The translations under genes were made by a program, and so were the position numbers. The notes under the pieces were generated by a model. That model was given only the letters and a program-made list of their open reading frames with translations. It had not been told where the DNA came from and made no database searches. Below, one piece after another: positions 51,101-58,674 of a stretch of DNA of 64,000 nt; the stretch's first letter is position 1, and each line of letters opens with the position of its first letter. Origin of the DNA: CP2-2F sp034436355 (lineage in GTDB: Bacteria > Chloroflexota > Anaerolineae > Aggregatilineales > UBA2796); assembly GCA_034436355.1 (NCBI GenBank), contig DAOTVQ010000047.1, positions 198,258 to 262,257 of the forward strand, written 5' to 3'.

Positions 51101-51332
51101 GCACGTCAGGCAGCCACTTGTGCAGTTGTGCCGCCCAAACTTCGTAGTCCCTATGCAGCGCAGCATAATGAACCAATAAGACATCAACGCCCTGCTCAGG
51201 CAGTGCCAATGCCCACTGGTCGGCTTGCACATAGACCAGGCTTGGCTCTGGCAACGCTGCGGTACGTAGCACGTTTTGCAAAGCCATTTGCTCGGCGTTG
51301 TGTGTCGTGATTAATAGCAGATGGTAGCTCAC
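48102..51332 (-). CDS. Multisensor histidine kinase: pseudo-receiver, PAS, GAF, PAS, GAF, PAS, HisKA, HATPase
   Basis: 1076 aa, no transmembrane helix. Residues 1 to about 130 fold like a receiver but the phosphoacceptor position reads VLLVHYAAL with His where Asp is expected, so it is a pseudo-receiver. PAS (about 140-235), GAF (255-415), PAS (420-535), GAF (550-705), a coil, PAS (730-850) follow. The H-box FIANAAHELRTPL has His861; N-box NLLVNAINY, G1 DSGVGI and G2 RGTGLGLTI are intact. It should phosphorylate an unlinked regulator in response to several cytosolic signals. The start is a GTG with only weak ribosome binding site. A KaiB gene lies 166 nt upstream on the same strand. Confidence 0.93.
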   Translation of the reverse strand: MSYHLLLITTHNAEQMALQNVLRTAALPEPSLVYVQADQWALALPEQGVDVLLVHYAALHRDYEVWAAQLHKWLPDVPIILLADQTHEAAAQADAERHHALALNYTALSPPMLRQVINFAADQARQHRALRQTQRAFSSGSALLHNLINHNADGMLVIDQHGMIRFANPAAAALFEREKDALLNLPFGFPLVLGETTELDIPRTDAPNRVVEMRAVAIEWENQPAYLATLRDVTERSFAQQRLQRRLALESLLASLSAQFVSLPLAQVDSTIHSALAHLARFIGADRALIIDFMVPPSPQSITHLWETEAIAGIYQQTNPESIFSYYIEQLTYSDTLHIPSVEALPETHPVREGLMRRGVRSSLVVAIHVNNTLRGCLAFNAVLQQRFWQDEDAALLKIAADVFASTLRRAEINRALRESEARLRFVISNAPLILFTFDTKGTVNFVEGSLIEKRYPFLREWVGRSALEDIHIGAHLLRTLQGESVTSVIEPGENIALELHLTPLRDDDDVIIGGIGVTIDVTERQHAQEAERQQRHLLETLAEASAALTSSLDIKQVMENILTYAERVVPSDGGSVVLFTADSGYVTAARGQSAHLTHRRWEQLFALPELANKIQEFRAAAKVDLIQDTRTSDHWLPIEGTEWIRAYLGLPIEVEGRVVGVIHFDSATPNYFTPEHIERLQTLVGYAAIAIQNANLYSTIQQNAKALERHVRERTAELEAERARLNAILDSMDEGVIFFEAQDALRAAYANPAFYRMLGCLEPEVIGFTIQELTQKFYYLAEDSPLVLDKILAALARDRYWQGELRLKHTDGGLLETHITVSRAASPQARSLGTMAIIRDISAQKTLQEQKDRFIANAAHELRTPLTNLKMRLYLLRRQPEATEDHLNVLEQVARRMHALVEDLLDVTRFDRGLLVLDRQNVSLQALLEEVAEVQRPHLDQKFIHMQLDLPTTDVMVWADPERLTQVFTNLLVNAINYTEPGGTIAFKLHCEADHAVIHVVDSGVGIPAAMLPHIFDPFFRANLGTQRGTGLGLTISREIVQAHDGAISAQSEHGKGTTITVRLPLPKPRDTDLQ

Positions 51333-51498
51333 AGCAGTTCACCAACGATTAAATCAACTAATAACACGAGCCTCTCTGCTGGCTGCCTACTAATCGCTCT
51401 ATTTTGAAGTTTAGTGTATCTGGCAGGCTTCAGCAAGCAACCCTATCTCTCAGTTGTGTCTACGTTTGGTGCGCAGTAGAAATGGCTAGGGATCGAGA

Positions 51499-51804
51499 TC
51501 AGATGGCTTTTGAGAAAGCGATGCATCCATAAAATTTTCCACGCCTAACCCCTAACACACGGATAACGCGCTCCACATCGGAGAGATCACCCACCAAACG
51601 GCGCTGCGGCAAGGGCAATTCGCGCACGATGGTTGGTGTTGCCAAAATTTGGGCGGCAAGGGCAGCCTCAGGGTTTTCCAAAACATCTATTACCTGAACT
51701 TCGTATGCACAATCTAAATGCTGCGCGCATAAAATTTCCAAATGCCTTTGGGCGCGCACAGAACGCTCGGTTTGCCCTGCCACATAAAGCGTTAATTTAT
51801 ACAT
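51499..51804 (-). CDS. kaiB: KaiB-family protein
   Basis: 101 aa from the ATG at 51804 (AGAAGG 6 nt upstream). The sequence YKLTLYVAGQTERSVRAQRHLE, VQVIDVLENPEAAL, ILATPTIVRELPLP and RRLVGDLSDVERVI matches KaiB along its full length, including the RR-x-x-GDLSD element of the fold-switch region. In cyanobacteria KaiB binds KaiC to set the clock; in other bacteria KaiB proteins may serve stress or redox functions. No kaiA or kaiC is seen in the window. It is on the same strand as the downstream multisensor kinase. Confidence 0.9.
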   Translation of the reverse strand: MYKLTLYVAGQTERSVRAQRHLEILCAQHLDCAYEVQVIDVLENPEAALAAQILATPTIVRELPLPQRRLVGDLSDVERVIRVLGVRRGKFYGCIAFSKAI

Positions 51805-51933
51805 GGTCGCCTTCTTTCCGCACTCAGGCGGGTAAGTGCAGAACACTGCGCGCACGGTTGGGTCTATAAGGTTACGTTAATTAAAACGCTCCTCCAGCGG
51901 TAAATCTTGTGTGCCAACCAAACCATAGATGGC

Positions 51934-51965
51934 TTGGATGCCAAGCGCTACCGCTCGGCATCCAA
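51934..51965. terminator. Long perfect hairpin after the M3 peptidase gene
   Basis: TTGGATGCC-AAGCG and CGCTC-GGCATCCAA form a 14-bp stem (one G-U pair on one strand) around a 4-nt loop, 28 nt past the peptidase stop. No T-tract follows, so it may act with Rho or protect the 3' end. The 189-nt spacer between kaiB and the peptidase gene holds nothing else clear. Confidence 0.5.
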
Positions 51966-51992
51966 ATGCTTCTATCACATTATCGCACAGTT

Positions 51993-53729
51993 TTAATGAA
52001 TCGCGCTTAGTTCATCAATAGTGCGCTCGATCAAGGTCACGACGTCACGCAGTGTGGCAGCATCAAAGGCAAAGCGTGCGCCTGCCGCCTCGTAGAGTTT
52101 AGGCAGCGTCACCGAGCCGCCAAGCGCCAACGCTTGACGATAGCGCGCTACTGCGCCGCTTTGATCAGCCAACGCGCCACGCCACACCTGCGCTGCGCCA
52201 AGCTGTGCCAACCCATACTCCACATAGTAGAAGGGAATGCGGAAGATGTGCAGCTTGCGGTGCCAGCCCGTCATCTTGGCAGCCTCCAAGCCCGACCAAT
52301 CCACGCCTTTGATGAAGCGATCCCACAATTCCGACCATTTGGCGTCGCAAGCGGCAGTGTCCTTCGCTTGCTCAATGTTGTTGTAGACCCAATGTTGGAA
52401 GGCATCCACGACTGCCATGTAGGGCCAAAAGGTGATCATGTTTTGCAGGTGTTCAACGCGGGCGCGGGCAGCATCAGCAGGGCTGTAGTAGCCGCCCTGA
52501 TCAACCGTCAGGTAGGGTGCCGCCAGCAGTTCCATGCCCATCGAGGCTACTTCGGCAAACTCAATCGGCACATCGCGCTGCTGCATATACGGCAGGTGGA
52601 TGCTCTCAAAGACATGGAAGGCGTGACCTGCCTCATGCAGCAGCGTTTGCACATCATCATGCAGACCAACCGCATTCATGAAGATGAACGGGCGCTGTGC
52701 AACCGGGTAGGCAGTGCAGTAGCCACCGGGCGCCTTGTTCATGCGGTTATCCAGATCGAGCAAGCCTTCGCGGCGCATGGTGGCGAAATAGCTGCCGAGC
52801 GTCGGATCAACGCTTTGGAAGATCGCCTCAGCGCGGGACTCCATCTCCTCAATGGATTGGTAGGGCTTCAGGGCAGGGCGCGGGTGCGGATCAATGCCCA
52901 AGTGCAGCGGATGGGTTGGATCAATGTTCATATCCCAAGGGCGGAAAGTCTCCACACCCATCTCGCGGCGGTGGCGATCAAAAAGGCGCGCCATGGCCGG
53001 CACGACCACCTCTTCAATAGCGGCGTGAAAGCGCTGGCAGTCTTGTGGTGTATAGTCAAAGCGCCCAAAGGCTTTCCAGCGATAATCAATATAGTTATCG
53101 AAGCCGGCGTTGGCTGCCATCTGCTGGCGAATGGTGAGGAACTTCACCCACAGCTCGTTCAGCGCTTCACGGTCTGCCAGATAGCGATCATGTGCCAGCC
53201 GCCAAGCGCGCTCACGCACAGCGCGGTCAGGGTTTTGAGCAACAGGCTGCAACTGCGCGATGGGAATCTGTTTGCCTTCCCATTCGACTGTTTGCGCGCC
53301 GATGATCTTATCGTACTCTGTGCCGAGTTTTTGCTCTTCTACAAAGAGCGGTAGGTTTTCTTCACGGAATAGCTCTAGCTCCACGCGCATATTCCGCAGC
53401 GGAATCTCGAAGCCTGAGGGCTGCAAGCCGCTTTCGACCAGTTTGCGCTGTAAGGCGTTGTTGGCGATTTGGAGCGGCGGCAGCATCGTCTCTACATAGC
53501 TTAAATAGCGCCGCTCTGCCTCCGCATCGGCAGTGTTCTGCGAGTTGGCAACGGCAAGCCGCGAAAAGACCTCACCGATCAAATCGCCAAGCTGAGACCA
53601 CTGTTTCAGCCACGTCTCGATGTTCTCCTGCGTCAGTTGTATCTCGGTCAGCGCTTGAAAGTAGGGCTGGTAGCGCTCAATCGTCCAGTCCATCGCCTCT
53701 AAGGCGCTGCTGGGTAGACTATCAAACAT
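51993..53729 (-). CDS. Oligoendopeptidase, M3 family (PepF-like)
   Basis: 578 aa from the ATG at 53729, set by GAGGAG 7 nt upstream. The zinc site HEAGHAFH in LLHEAGHAFHVFES near residue 365 and downstream Glu in FAEVASMGMELL are the M3 signature. The length and N-terminal helical region (DWTIERYQPYFQALTEIQLT) fit PepF/M3 oligopeptidases of bacteria. It degrades short peptides in the cytosol; no signal peptide is present. It is divergent from the PPC-protein gene (106 nt). Confidence 0.93.
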   Translation of the reverse strand: MFDSLPSSALEAMDWTIERYQPYFQALTEIQLTQENIETWLKQWSQLGDLIGEVFSRLAVANSQNTADAEAERRYLSYVETMLPPLQIANNALQRKLVESGLQPSGFEIPLRNMRVELELFREENLPLFVEEQKLGTEYDKIIGAQTVEWEGKQIPIAQLQPVAQNPDRAVRERAWRLAHDRYLADREALNELWVKFLTIRQQMAANAGFDNYIDYRWKAFGRFDYTPQDCQRFHAAIEEVVVPAMARLFDRHRREMGVETFRPWDMNIDPTHPLHLGIDPHPRPALKPYQSIEEMESRAEAIFQSVDPTLGSYFATMRREGLLDLDNRMNKAPGGYCTAYPVAQRPFIFMNAVGLHDDVQTLLHEAGHAFHVFESIHLPYMQQRDVPIEFAEVASMGMELLAAPYLTVDQGGYYSPADAARARVEHLQNMITFWPYMAVVDAFQHWVYNNIEQAKDTAACDAKWSELWDRFIKGVDWSGLEAAKMTGWHRKLHIFRIPFYYVEYGLAQLGAAQVWRGALADQSGAVARYRQALALGGSVTLPKLYEAAGARFAFDAATLRDVVTLIERTIDELSAIH

Positions 53730-53835
53730 TTTTGACTCCTCAGAGCAGTTTTTACAAGGCGTATTGTTGCATAATTTCGTGGGATTGTGTAGTTTTCCTA
53801 ACCTGAATTTTTGAACAGCCCTGCGAGAGGTGTTT

Positions 53836-55284
53836 ATGAAAGCACATTGGCGGCTGATGCTGATCATGATTGGTGTATGGGTGATGCTGCCGACCGCTAT
53901 AGCCTATGGGCAAGCATGCCTAACCTATGGGCAGGTGGTGACGGGCAGCTTGAGCGCCGCACAGCCTGAAGCGCGCTATCTGTTTAGCGGGCGCGAGGGC
54001 GATGCCTTATTGATCACGGTTGACGCGCTGGAAGCTGAAGCGCTCGATCCGTTCGTGATCTTGCTGGATGCAGCACAGCAGCAAGTCTACGCCGTGGACG
54101 ATAACAACGGCGGCGGCGTGAATGCGCGCTTGCGCTATGTGCTGCCGCGCAACGGCGATTACCTGATCAAAGTGCTTGGCGCACCCAACAGCAACCGCAC
54201 CTTTGGTGCGTTCCGCCTTGCGCTGAGCCTGATCAATCCCACGCCCACGCCCTCACCGCTCAGCCAACTGCCGCGCCTTGCCCCGCTGCGCGCTGGAGAG
54301 ACCATCCGCGCCGAACTCAGCGATCTGGCGCCTTTCCGCCTGTATGCCGCCTACGGCATGCCTGAGCGCCCGCTGCGCTTTCGCTTAAGCATAGAGAACA
54401 ATCTACCTGTCGGCATGTACCTTTACAGCACTGATTTTGAAGCGCGCCTTGCCACCGCTGAGCTAAACGACAGCCTAGCTTTTACACCACCCGCCGAAGG
54501 GTGGTATTGGCTGGTGGTGGCGCGCATTCCGCCGACGGGTGGCAGCGCCTATACGTTACTGCGTGAGCCTGAGCCAGCCCTTAGCGAAGTGCCGCTTGCC
54601 GAAGGCGTGCGCCTTGTGGCAGGCTTGGCACAAGAAGGCGCGATCAGCCCGCGCTTTGCCACACTCTATCAGTTTGAGGCGCAAAGCGGCAGCCTTGCCG
54701 ACTTGCTGCTGCAAACACAAACGGCGCTGCCTGCCCTGATCCTGTTAGCAGATGAGAACTTTGAGCAGGTGGCGCTGGGCGAAGGTGCGCTGCGCGGCAT
54801 CGAACTTCAGCGTAGCGGCAGGCATTATGTGATTGTGGCGCGCAGCGGCGGCGTGAACGATACCGCCAGCGGCAGCTATACCCTGACGCTGAGTGGCGCA
54901 CTGACGCCACCTGCCACACCCACACCTGCGCCGCCACCGCCGATCATGCCCATTCGCTATGGCGAGACTCTGCGCGGAATCCTCGATAATCAGCGCTTCC
55001 TCGCCTACTACGCCTTCACGGGCAAGCACGGCGAGTCCGTCCTGATCGAGATGGCTGCCAGCAGCGGCACGCTGGATGCCGCCCTTTATCTATATCTTTA
55101 TCAAGATAATCAGCCTGTCTTAATCGCCAGCAACGATAATCTAAGCTCTGAAAGCCGTGATGCTGCCATTCGTGCCGAGTTAACGGCAGATGGCGACTAT
55201 TTGATCGTTGCATCGCGGGCAGGTGCAGCACAAGGCAGCACACAAGGCGCCTACCAGATCAGTTTGTCGCTTATAAATCAGTAG
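53836..55284 (+). CDS. Secreted protein with PPC-type domains
   Basis: 482 aa from the ATG at 53836 with GAGAGG 5 nt upstream; the GTG two codons earlier overlaps that site. A signal peptide (1 to about 27, LMLIMIGVWVMLPTAIAYG) leads to a pre-peptidase C-terminal-like beta domain (about 30-135: GSLSAAQPEARYLFSGREGDALLITVDA ... GDYLIKVLG), a middle degenerate pair (about 150-350) and a second clear PPC domain (about 370-480: YAFTGKHGESVLIEM ... GDYLIVASRAG), each separated by TPTP-type linkers. PPC domains often bind carbohydrates or aid secretion. No catalytic domain is present. Function unknown. Confidence 0.8.
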   Translation: MKAHWRLMLIMIGVWVMLPTAIAYGQACLTYGQVVTGSLSAAQPEARYLFSGREGDALLITVDALEAEALDPFVILLDAAQQQVYAVDDNNGGGVNARLRYVLPRNGDYLIKVLGAPNSNRTFGAFRLALSLINPTPTPSPLSQLPRLAPLRAGETIRAELSDLAPFRLYAAYGMPERPLRFRLSIENNLPVGMYLYSTDFEARLATAELNDSLAFTPPAEGWYWLVVARIPPTGGSAYTLLREPEPALSEVPLAEGVRLVAGLAQEGAISPRFATLYQFEAQSGSLADLLLQTQTALPALILLADENFEQVALGEGALRGIELQRSGRHYVIVARSGGVNDTASGSYTLTLSGALTPPATPTPAPPPPIMPIRYGETLRGILDNQRFLAYYAFTGKHGESVLIEMAASSGTLDAALYLYLYQDNQPVLIASNDNLSSESRDAAIRAELTADGDYLIVASRAGAAQGSTQGAYQISLSLINQ

Positions 55285-55339
55285 TCCGCGCCTTAGGTTT
55301 TTTCAGCAGAAAGGTTTGACTCGCCTTATGCCGTTCTAC

Positions 55340-55348
55340 TGCTATAAT
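55340..55348 (+). promoter_or_regulatory. Extended -10 promoter element of tgt
   Basis: TGCTATAAT (extended -10) ends 34 nt before the tgt ATG. A TTGACT lies 21 nt upstream of the hexamer, too far for a normal -35, so the extended -10 probably matters most. Confidence 0.55.
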
Positions 55349-55382
55349 CTGTATTTGTTCACAGACGCGATCAAGGAAGTCC

Positions 55383-56525
55383 ATGTTTAGGTTCGATCTA
55401 CAGGCACAAAGTGGTGCGGCGCGTGCGGGTATGTTCTATACACCGCATGGCGCGATTCCAACACCCGTCTTTGCGCCGGTTGGCACGCAGGCAACTGTGA
55501 AAGCCATGCAGCCACGCGAACTCTACGAACTGGACGCAACCCTGATCCTCTCCAACACCTACCACCTCTACATGCGTCCCGGCGATGACTTGATCGCCCG
55601 TATGGGTGGTTTACACCGCTTCATGGCATGGGATCGCCCAATCTTGACGGATTCGGGCGGCTTTCAGGTGTTCAGCTTGGGCGCACTGCGCCACATTGAC
55701 GATGACGGCGTCACTTTTCGCAGCCACCTTGATGGCTCACTTCACCGCTTCACACCTGAAAAATCCATTCAAATCCAGCACAACCTTGGCGCCGATGTGA
55801 TCATGTGCTTTGACGAATGCCCTAAGCCGCATGATCGGGATGAGGTGCGTGCCGCTTGTGAGCGCACCCATGCTTGGGCGCTGCGCTGTGTGGAAGCCCA
55901 TCAGCGCGGTGGGAACGCCGATCAGCAGGCGCTCTTCGGTATTGTGCAGGGTGGCATTTTCCCCGATCTGCGCGCTGAGTCCGTGCGTTTTCTAACCGAC
56001 CTCGGCTTTGTGGGTTATGCCATCGGTGGGCTGGCAGTGGGCGAGAGCAAAAGCGAAATGCTGGCAACCCTTGACCAAACCATGCCGCTGCTGCCAGACA
56101 ACCGCCCGCGCTATTTGATGGGTGTAGGCAGCCCTGAAGACCTTGTGAATGGTGTGGCACGCGGCGTTGATATTTTTGATTGCGTGCTGCCAACGCGCAC
56201 AGCGCGGCATGGGGCGGCACTCACGCGCCAAGGGCGCATCAATTTACGGAACCTTGAACATGCCGAAGATAGCGCACCACTCGAAGCAGGCTGCACCTGC
56301 TACACCTGTACACACTTCTCACGCGCCTATCTGCGCCATTTAGTTAAGACCAACGAACTGCTTGGTCATCAACTACTCACCTTACATAACCTCCACCTTT
56401 TAATCACCCTAATGCGAGAGATGCGTGCCGCCATCCTAGACGGCACGTTTGCAGCCTATGCTGCGAACTTCTTGGCGACCTACCGTCCGACCAGCAAGGA
56501 GGCATCCGCGCCACCGAGCCTCTGA
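55383..56525 (+). CDS. tgt: tRNA-guanine transglycosylase
   Basis: 380 aa. Catalytic LTDSGGFQVFSLG (nucleophile/base Asp), GIVQGGIFPDLRAES, AIGGLAVGESKSEM and the zinc site CTCYTCTHFSRAYLRHL with the later His are all intact. It exchanges guanine-34 of Asn, Asp, His and Tyr tRNAs for a queuosine precursor. No queA or other queuosine gene is adjacent. A hairpin and short T-tract lie 20 nt past the stop. Confidence 0.96.
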   Translation: MFRFDLQAQSGAARAGMFYTPHGAIPTPVFAPVGTQATVKAMQPRELYELDATLILSNTYHLYMRPGDDLIARMGGLHRFMAWDRPILTDSGGFQVFSLGALRHIDDDGVTFRSHLDGSLHRFTPEKSIQIQHNLGADVIMCFDECPKPHDRDEVRAACERTHAWALRCVEAHQRGGNADQQALFGIVQGGIFPDLRAESVRFLTDLGFVGYAIGGLAVGESKSEMLATLDQTMPLLPDNRPRYLMGVGSPEDLVNGVARGVDIFDCVLPTRTARHGAALTRQGRINLRNLEHAEDSAPLEAGCTCYTCTHFSRAYLRHLVKTNELLGHQLLTLHNLHLLITLMREMRAAILDGTFAAYAANFLATYRPTSKEASAPPSL

Positions 56526-56544
56526 CGGCGCTCGCATCTCTCTC

Positions 56545-56562
56545 GGTGGGCGCTTGCCCACC
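56545..56562 (+). terminator. Weak terminator-like hairpin after tgt
   Basis: GGTGGGC, a GCTT loop and GCCCACC form a 7-bp stem. A T-tract (TTTT) appears only some 15 nt later, so function as an intrinsic terminator is uncertain. Confidence 0.4.
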
Positions 56563-56684
56563 CGCATTTAGGCTGCTTTTGGCACGTGCCGCCGAAAGTT
56601 AGCACGCTTGGTCACGCCTGCTCAGAAAGGAAAAGGCAGCTTGCGTTGGCATTTTATTAGCGGCACAGGCAAACAAGGGTTTTA

Positions 56685-57536
56685 ATGGTGTTTACTCCAG
56701 TTTCATGGCGGTATGCCAAACGTACCCTTGTGGCACTGTCGTTGGCGTTGGCAGGCTGTCGTGCTACGCTGCCTGCTGCCAGCCCAACACCGGAGACGGT
56801 TTCGCTGCGCCTGTTGGTGGATAGCGCCAGCGCACCCTTGCTGCGTGATTTGGCGAGCAGCTACCGCGAGGCAAGCGCGCTGGTGGCGTGGGAAATCGTC
56901 ACGGTTGAGCCACGCTTTGCCCTTGCAGCCCTAGCAGGCGGCGATGTGCCATTTGCCGTGCTAAGCCACCTGCCCGATCCACGCTTGGTGGAAGATGGTG
57001 GCAGTTTGTGGGCAACACCCATAGGGCAGCTTGGCATCGCTCTGATTGTGCATCCAAGCAACACCATCACCAACCTAACGGCTGCCCAAGTGCGCGCCCT
57101 ATTGCGCGGTCAGGTGCGGAACTGGTCTGAGGTGGGCGGCACAGATCGCCCCGTTCAGGTGGTGGCGCGCCCTGATGAAAGCAGCGAGGCGGCAACCTTA
57201 CAAGGCTTGCTGCTTGGCAGCGGGCGCATCACGCGGACGGCGCGCCTTGCACCAAGCGGACAAAGCATGATAGACCTTGTGAGCGCTGATCCAAACAGCT
57301 TTGGCTATGTTGCCAGCGGCTACCTTGCCGAAGGTGTGCGCGTGGTCGCCTTTGATGGCATTCTGCCCACCACAGAGGCGATCACGGCCGGCAGCTATGC
57401 CCTGCGCGCACCGATCCTCATTGTGGGGAATGCAGAGCCCGCCAACGATCTATACCGCGCCTTCTTCGTCTGGATTCAAAGCCCAGACGGGCAGCGCATC
57501 GTCAGGCGCTATTACGGTGGCTTGCCCATGCAGTAG
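56685..57536 (+). CDS. PstS-like phosphate/anion-binding lipoprotein
   Basis: 283 aa. A lipoprotein signal (RTLVALSLALAGC) precedes a type II periplasmic-binding fold: NTITNLTAAQVRALLRGQVRNWSEVGG is the PstS-family hallmark. GYVASGYLAEGVR and the late FFVWIQSPDGQRIVRRYYGGLP also fit. The residues normally touching phosphate are partly changed (RPDESSEAATLQGLLLG in place of R-x-x-G-S-G-T), so the ligand may differ. No pst permease genes follow. AAGGG 7 nt before the ATG sets the start. Confidence 0.8.
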   Translation: MVFTPVSWRYAKRTLVALSLALAGCRATLPAASPTPETVSLRLLVDSASAPLLRDLASSYREASALVAWEIVTVEPRFALAALAGGDVPFAVLSHLPDPRLVEDGGSLWATPIGQLGIALIVHPSNTITNLTAAQVRALLRGQVRNWSEVGGTDRPVQVVARPDESSEAATLQGLLLGSGRITRTARLAPSGQSMIDLVSADPNSFGYVASGYLAEGVRVVAFDGILPTTEAITAGSYALRAPILIVGNAEPANDLYRAFFVWIQSPDGQRIVRRYYGGLPMQ

Positions 57537-57578
57537 GGATAGCTTGCTTGCCGCACCACATCCTTTCACATTCTAGCC

Positions 57579-57607
57579 TTGCCAGCCGCGCCGCCCTATG
57601 GTAGACT
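57579..57607 (+). promoter_or_regulatory. Promoter of the tRNA-Gln gene
   Basis: TTGCCA, 17-nt spacer and TAGACT end 11 nt before the tRNA 5' end, the usual geometry for a tRNA promoter. Confidence 0.6.
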
Positions 57608-57618
57608 CTGAGTTGCCT

Positions 57619-57690
57619 TGGGGAGTGGCCAAGCGGCAAGGCAGCGGACTTTGAATCCGCGATTCGCAGGTTCGAATCCTGCCTCCCCAG
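57619..57690 (+). tRNA. tRNA-Gln (anticodon TTG)
   Basis: 72 nt. The acceptor stem TGGGGAG/CTCCCCA is perfect (7 bp), the D-arm holds AAGCGGCAAGGC, and the anticodon stem GCGGA/TCCGC carries loop CTTTGAA, giving anticodon TTG. The T-arm GCAGG-TTCGAAT-CCTGC is canonical. Discriminator G; CCA is not encoded. It has its own promoter and terminator. Confidence 0.97.
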
Positions 57691-57696
57691 CACAAC

Positions 57697-57733
57697 AAAA
57701 AAACACCAATGGGCTATCTCCATTGGTGTTTTT
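57697..57733. terminator. Bidirectional Rho-independent terminator
   Basis: AAAACACCAATGG and CCATTGGTGTTTT form a 13-bp stem with a 7-nt loop, with T-tract to the right and A-tract to the left. It would end the tRNA transcript and the converging SRPBCC-ArsR transcript. Confidence 0.9.
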
Positions 57734-57759
57734 GATCGTCATGGCTGCGGTGTCTCACT

Positions 57760-58248
57760 TCAAGCCGAGAGGTAGGTCTCCAAGCGATCCCATGTCTCGC
57801 GGAAGCCCTGTTCCATGCCCATAGCAAGCACTTGTTGCAGGGCTGCCTCGCTGGGATATGTAGTGCGGCTGACCACCCGCGTTTTGCCGCCCTCAGCGTA
57901 GAAGTGCAGCGTTGAGTCTGACTCCGGCATATCGGTATTGATGGTGCGGTTCGCGTCTGAGAATACATCGCGGTAGCGGATAAATTCTGGCGCGATGATC
58001 TCGTCAAACAGCATTAAGCCCCATGATTCGTTGCCCGTCGCTGTTTCACGCATGGCATAGTGCCACGATCCACCAACGCGAAAATCCATCTCACAGTGTG
58101 CCAAAGTCCAGCCGTGCGGTCCCCACCAATGCGTAAGATGCTCGCATTGGGCGAAGGCAGCGAAAACCTTCTCACGCGGGGCGTTGAAAATCCGTTCAAC
58201 CGTAAACGTGCGTCCTACTGCGCTATCTTGCGTGCTAGGCTGCGTCAT
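57760..58248 (-). CDS. SRPBCC (AHSA1-like) domain protein
   Basis: 162 aa. FTVERIFNAPREKVFAAFAQCEHLTHWWGPHGW is the classic opening of the AHSA1/CalC-like START-fold family, and the closing MEQGFRETWDRLETYL helix is typical. The fold encloses a hydrophobic ligand pocket; members paired with ArsR regulators are frequent but their function is largely unknown. Its ATG overlaps the regulator stop by 4 nt (ATGA), so it is made together with the regulator. Confidence 0.88.
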   Translation of the reverse strand: MTQPSTQDSAVGRTFTVERIFNAPREKVFAAFAQCEHLTHWWGPHGWTLAHCEMDFRVGGSWHYAMRETATGNESWGLMLFDEIIAPEFIRYRDVFSDANRTINTDMPESDSTLHFYAEGGKTRVVSRTTYPSEAALQQVLAMGMEQGFRETWDRLETYLSA

Positions 58249-58583
58249 GGCGTGTCGTTCTCCTCATCTAGCGTATCCAGATAACCCTCAAGGCGGTCAA
58301 AACGGGCTTCCCACAACTGACGGTATAGCTCAAGGTAATCCGCGACTTCCTTAAGTGGCGCGGCGTCAATTTGGCAAGGGCGCCATTGTGCCTTGTGTCC
58401 TCGTTTGATCAGTCCCGCCCGTTCAAGCACGCTAAGGTGTTTGGAAATAGCGGGCAGGCTCATCGCAAACGGTTTTGCCAATTCCTTTACAGTTGCTTCG
58501 CCCTGCGCCAGCCGTGCGAGAATGGCACGACGGGTGGGATCAGCAAGCGCAGCGAAGGTAGCATTGAGCGTCTCAGTTGTCAT
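58245..58583 (-). CDS. ArsR-family transcriptional repressor (SRPBCC-associated)
   Basis: 112 aa from the ATG at 58583, with GAGGG 9 nt upstream; another ATG 15 nt earlier lacks room for a ribosome binding site. The winged helix reads FAALADPTRRAILARLAQGEATVKELAKPFAMSLPAISKHLSVLERAGLIKRG. No CVC-type metal motif is seen, so it is of the non-metal SdpR-like kind. It should repress its own operon via the palindrome at 58598-58613 and act on a ligand perhaps related to the coupled SRPBCC protein. Confidence 0.93.
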   Translation of the reverse strand: MTTETLNATFAALADPTRRAILARLAQGEATVKELAKPFAMSLPAISKHLSVLERAGLIKRGHKAQWRPCQIDAAPLKEVADYLELYRQLWEARFDRLEGYLDTLDEENDTP

Positions 58584-58597
58584 CTTGGGAACCCTCA

Positions 58598-58613
58598 TTA
58601 ACCAGTTGATTAA
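58598..58613. promoter_or_regulatory. Operator of the ArsR-SRPBCC operon
   Basis: TTAACCAGTTGATTAA is an imperfect 16-bp palindrome (TTAA arms, inner CA/TG), with a second TTAACC half site just upstream (58614-58619). It overlaps the first transcribed bases, fitting repression by the ArsR protein. Confidence 0.6.
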
Positions 58614-58626
58614 TTAACCTAATGGT

Positions 58627-58655
58627 ATAATATCATGCCTTTAAGAGGCTGTCAA
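58627..58655 (-). promoter_or_regulatory. Sigma-70-type promoter of the ArsR-SRPBCC operon
   Basis: On the minus strand TTGACA (58655-58650), a 17-nt spacer and TATTAT (58632-58627) precede the regulator gene by about 44 nt. Confidence 0.8.
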
Positions 58656-58674
58656 GCCGTCTGAGGAAACTGTT

